A stretch of 47,947 nt of DNA from Conoideocrella luteorostrata (taxonomy: Eukaryota; Ascomycota; Sordariomycetes; Hypocreales; Clavicipitaceae). Below, in pieces: positions 46,707 through 47,947 of the stretch; position 1 is the first letter of the stretch; each line of letters starts with the position of its first letter. The position numbers were made by a program, and so were the translations under genes. The notes under the pieces were generated by a model. That model worked only from the letters and a program-made list of their open reading frames with translations, did not search any database and was not told where the DNA came from. Location: contig JASWJB010000330.1 in assembly GCA_032433595.1 (NCBI GenBank), positions 1 to 47,947 on the forward strand, given 5' to 3'.

Positions 46707-47947
46707 GGCTGCCGCTCAGTCGGCTGGCGAGGGCGGTAATGCATCTGCCTTTTGTCTTGTATACGTTGTGTGCGTAGCGTGGTATCACTTACCACCTGAC
46801 AGTTCGTTCAAGGGCAAAACGATGTACGAAGCAAGGAAACGGTACGAAGCAAAATAAGAAGAAAAAGGCTATGCAACCCCCGGCAGCGTAGCTGGATGGC
46901 AATGTTATGATTTTGGGCCGAAGCTCAGGCCTTGGTTAACCAGGACCCTGACCCTGGTCTGTCTCCAGCGCTGCGGAATAGCGGTGGCTGGGACAACGAA
47001 GAGCTTCCAATGTGGCAATGCCTCCTCCTCAACTCTGCTCCTCCAGCCGTACTAGTAGTACTAGTTATTGGGTGGCACCAGCCCGAGCCGGCGCTAACTG
47101 CCAATAGCGGGGCTCGTCGAGCGCCTTCAGCTGTCCTTGTTGAACAAGACCAACCGGGCAACGAAACGTCAGCGTTTCCGGTCTGTCGTGCAGGCCGTGT
47201 GCATACACGGATTATGAGGTTCTTCATGCGCCGAAACTATCGCCACTTCAATGTGTGGTGGGAGGAGTGGCAGTCTTGATCCAGAGTTCCAAAATTGGCT
47301 ACATGACTGGAATGCGCTGAGGCGGCCCCTCTTCAGGCCCCGTCTCCTCTGTTCTTGGCTACAGAACAAGTTATCGAGGAGAGGAGCATTCATCCAACCA
47401 AAGTCAGATAGAGCAGGCAAACATCATAGTACTACTCTCGCTCGCTCTCTCTATCGCCCTCTCGCTCTCGCTCTACTCCGTACCTCTGACCGAGGATATC
47501 TGTATTGCATTCCCTCGCTTGGTGGTTCTCCATCCAGATGTCCTCTGTCCGGGCACTAGCATCTGAGTTTGGCGCCTCCATCGACCCGAGCCACAAGAAG
47601 GGCCGGCCCCCTCTGCAACGTACTTACTAGTACTCTGTACGGAGTACATTTGGGTTCCATATTAATCTGCCCTATCAGCTGTCCTTACCTTCGCCCTGCC
47701 GAATAGCAACAGTCCAAATAGCCCCGCTCACTCGACTCTTCCATTCATGCTCAACCTACCGCCCATGCGGGGGACAGTTTAACTGAGCCATTTCGTCCAC
47801 ATTGTCTAATTAACCCTTTTAATTCGAACGCCCACCACAGATGCAAATTAAAGCTTATTATTAATAAAAATATATAATATAAATAGCTAACTAAGCTATA
47901 TAATATTTTTACTTTTTTTTTTCTTTTTTTTTTTGTGTTTATTTTTG
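46707..47947. other. Intergenic, upstream of the giant gene, ending in AT-rich DNA
   Basis: 1.2 kb with the promoter of the giant gene (-). A CT-rich tract lies at 47427-47475. Motif copies occur at 47474-47482 and 47638-47646, the latter within a near-palindrome TACTCTGTACGGAGTA (47631-47646). From about 47815 to the window end the DNA becomes strongly AT-rich, with T-runs from 47912. A frame at 46932-47279 on + lacks an ATG and is not called. Confidence 0.5.

Larger units (their letters stand above)
125..47646. repeat. Dispersed TACTCCGTA motif (13 exact copies)
   Basis: Exact copies, counting both strands, start at 125, 226, 1503, 10277, 10547, 13408, 13415, 13437, 20193, 23554, 24011, 47474 and 47638. 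A random 9-mer would be expected about 0.4 times in this length. All are outside convincing exons; the copy at 1503 is in an intron. Shorter or one-mismatch versions (for example 35, 186, 278, 759, 8798, 12920, 19985, 23210) are also mostly non-coding. Meaning unknown. Confidence 0.85.

Noticed and set aside
46932..47279. 115-codon frame on + upstream of the giant gene
   Set aside because: It begins at TTG, has no domain and no family resemblance.
1..47947. tRNA, rRNA or CRISPR-like arrays
   Set aside because: No B-box-like GGTTCGAATCC with a matching acceptor stem, no rRNA sequence and no spaced direct repeats were seen on either strand by eye.

Overview
The window looks like nuclear DNA of a filamentous ascomycete (Pezizomycotina). 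It has small introns (about 54-151 bp) with GT...AG ends, intron-split PCNA and dUTPase genes, a fungal vezatin-like protein, a PNP-NACHT-ankyrin NLR-like locus, and a giant Leashin/involucrin-repeat protein, whose known members tether Woronin bodies at septa. The gene set is most like Sordariomycetes, perhaps Hypocreales, but I cannot fix the genus by eye.

Layout. 1-5.6 kb: a two-intron ABM-like (alpha/beta barrel) gene on + and a three-KH-domain RNA-binding protein on -, followed by 1.5 kb with only a doubtful small ORF. 5.6-6.6 kb: a coiled-coil protein that fits CENP-K/Sim4. 6.9-10.3 kb: an intact, isolated copia-type Gag-like gene (-), then a decayed Tc1/mariner element with recognisable terminal inverted repeats and a TA duplication. 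10.6-12.8 kb: dUTPase (+) convergent with pyridoxal kinase (-, with an 11-nt micro-exon). 13.5-16.7 kb: a broken PNP-NACHT-ankyrin gene. 18.4-22.7 kb: PCNA and a vezatin-like membrane protein, both on -. 24.1-29.0 kb: a trehalose-6-phosphate-synthase-like protein without a phosphatase domain (-), divergent from an unrecognised 777-aa protein (+). 29.7-46.7 kb: one uninterrupted 16,986-nt reading frame (-) for a 5,661-aa Leashin-like protein with about 38 lysine-rich repeats and nine alanine-rich patches. 46.7-47.9 kb: intergenic, ending in a strongly AT-rich block.

Functional links. PCNA, dUTPase and the CENP-K candidate are all chromosome replication or segregation genes, but they lie in separate units. 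PCNA and dUTPase share an MCB-like GAGACGCG upstream. Leashin and vezatin both belong to organelle positioning in hyphae. The 6.9-17 kb stretch is the accessory part: solo Gag, DNA transposon, NLR pseudogene. I see no gene cluster for a secondary metabolite, no RNA genes, and no clearly new multi-gene system. The most unusual signals are a short dispersed motif (TACTCCGTA) found 13 times and only outside convincing exons, the apparently preserved solo gag gene, and the architecture of the giant protein.
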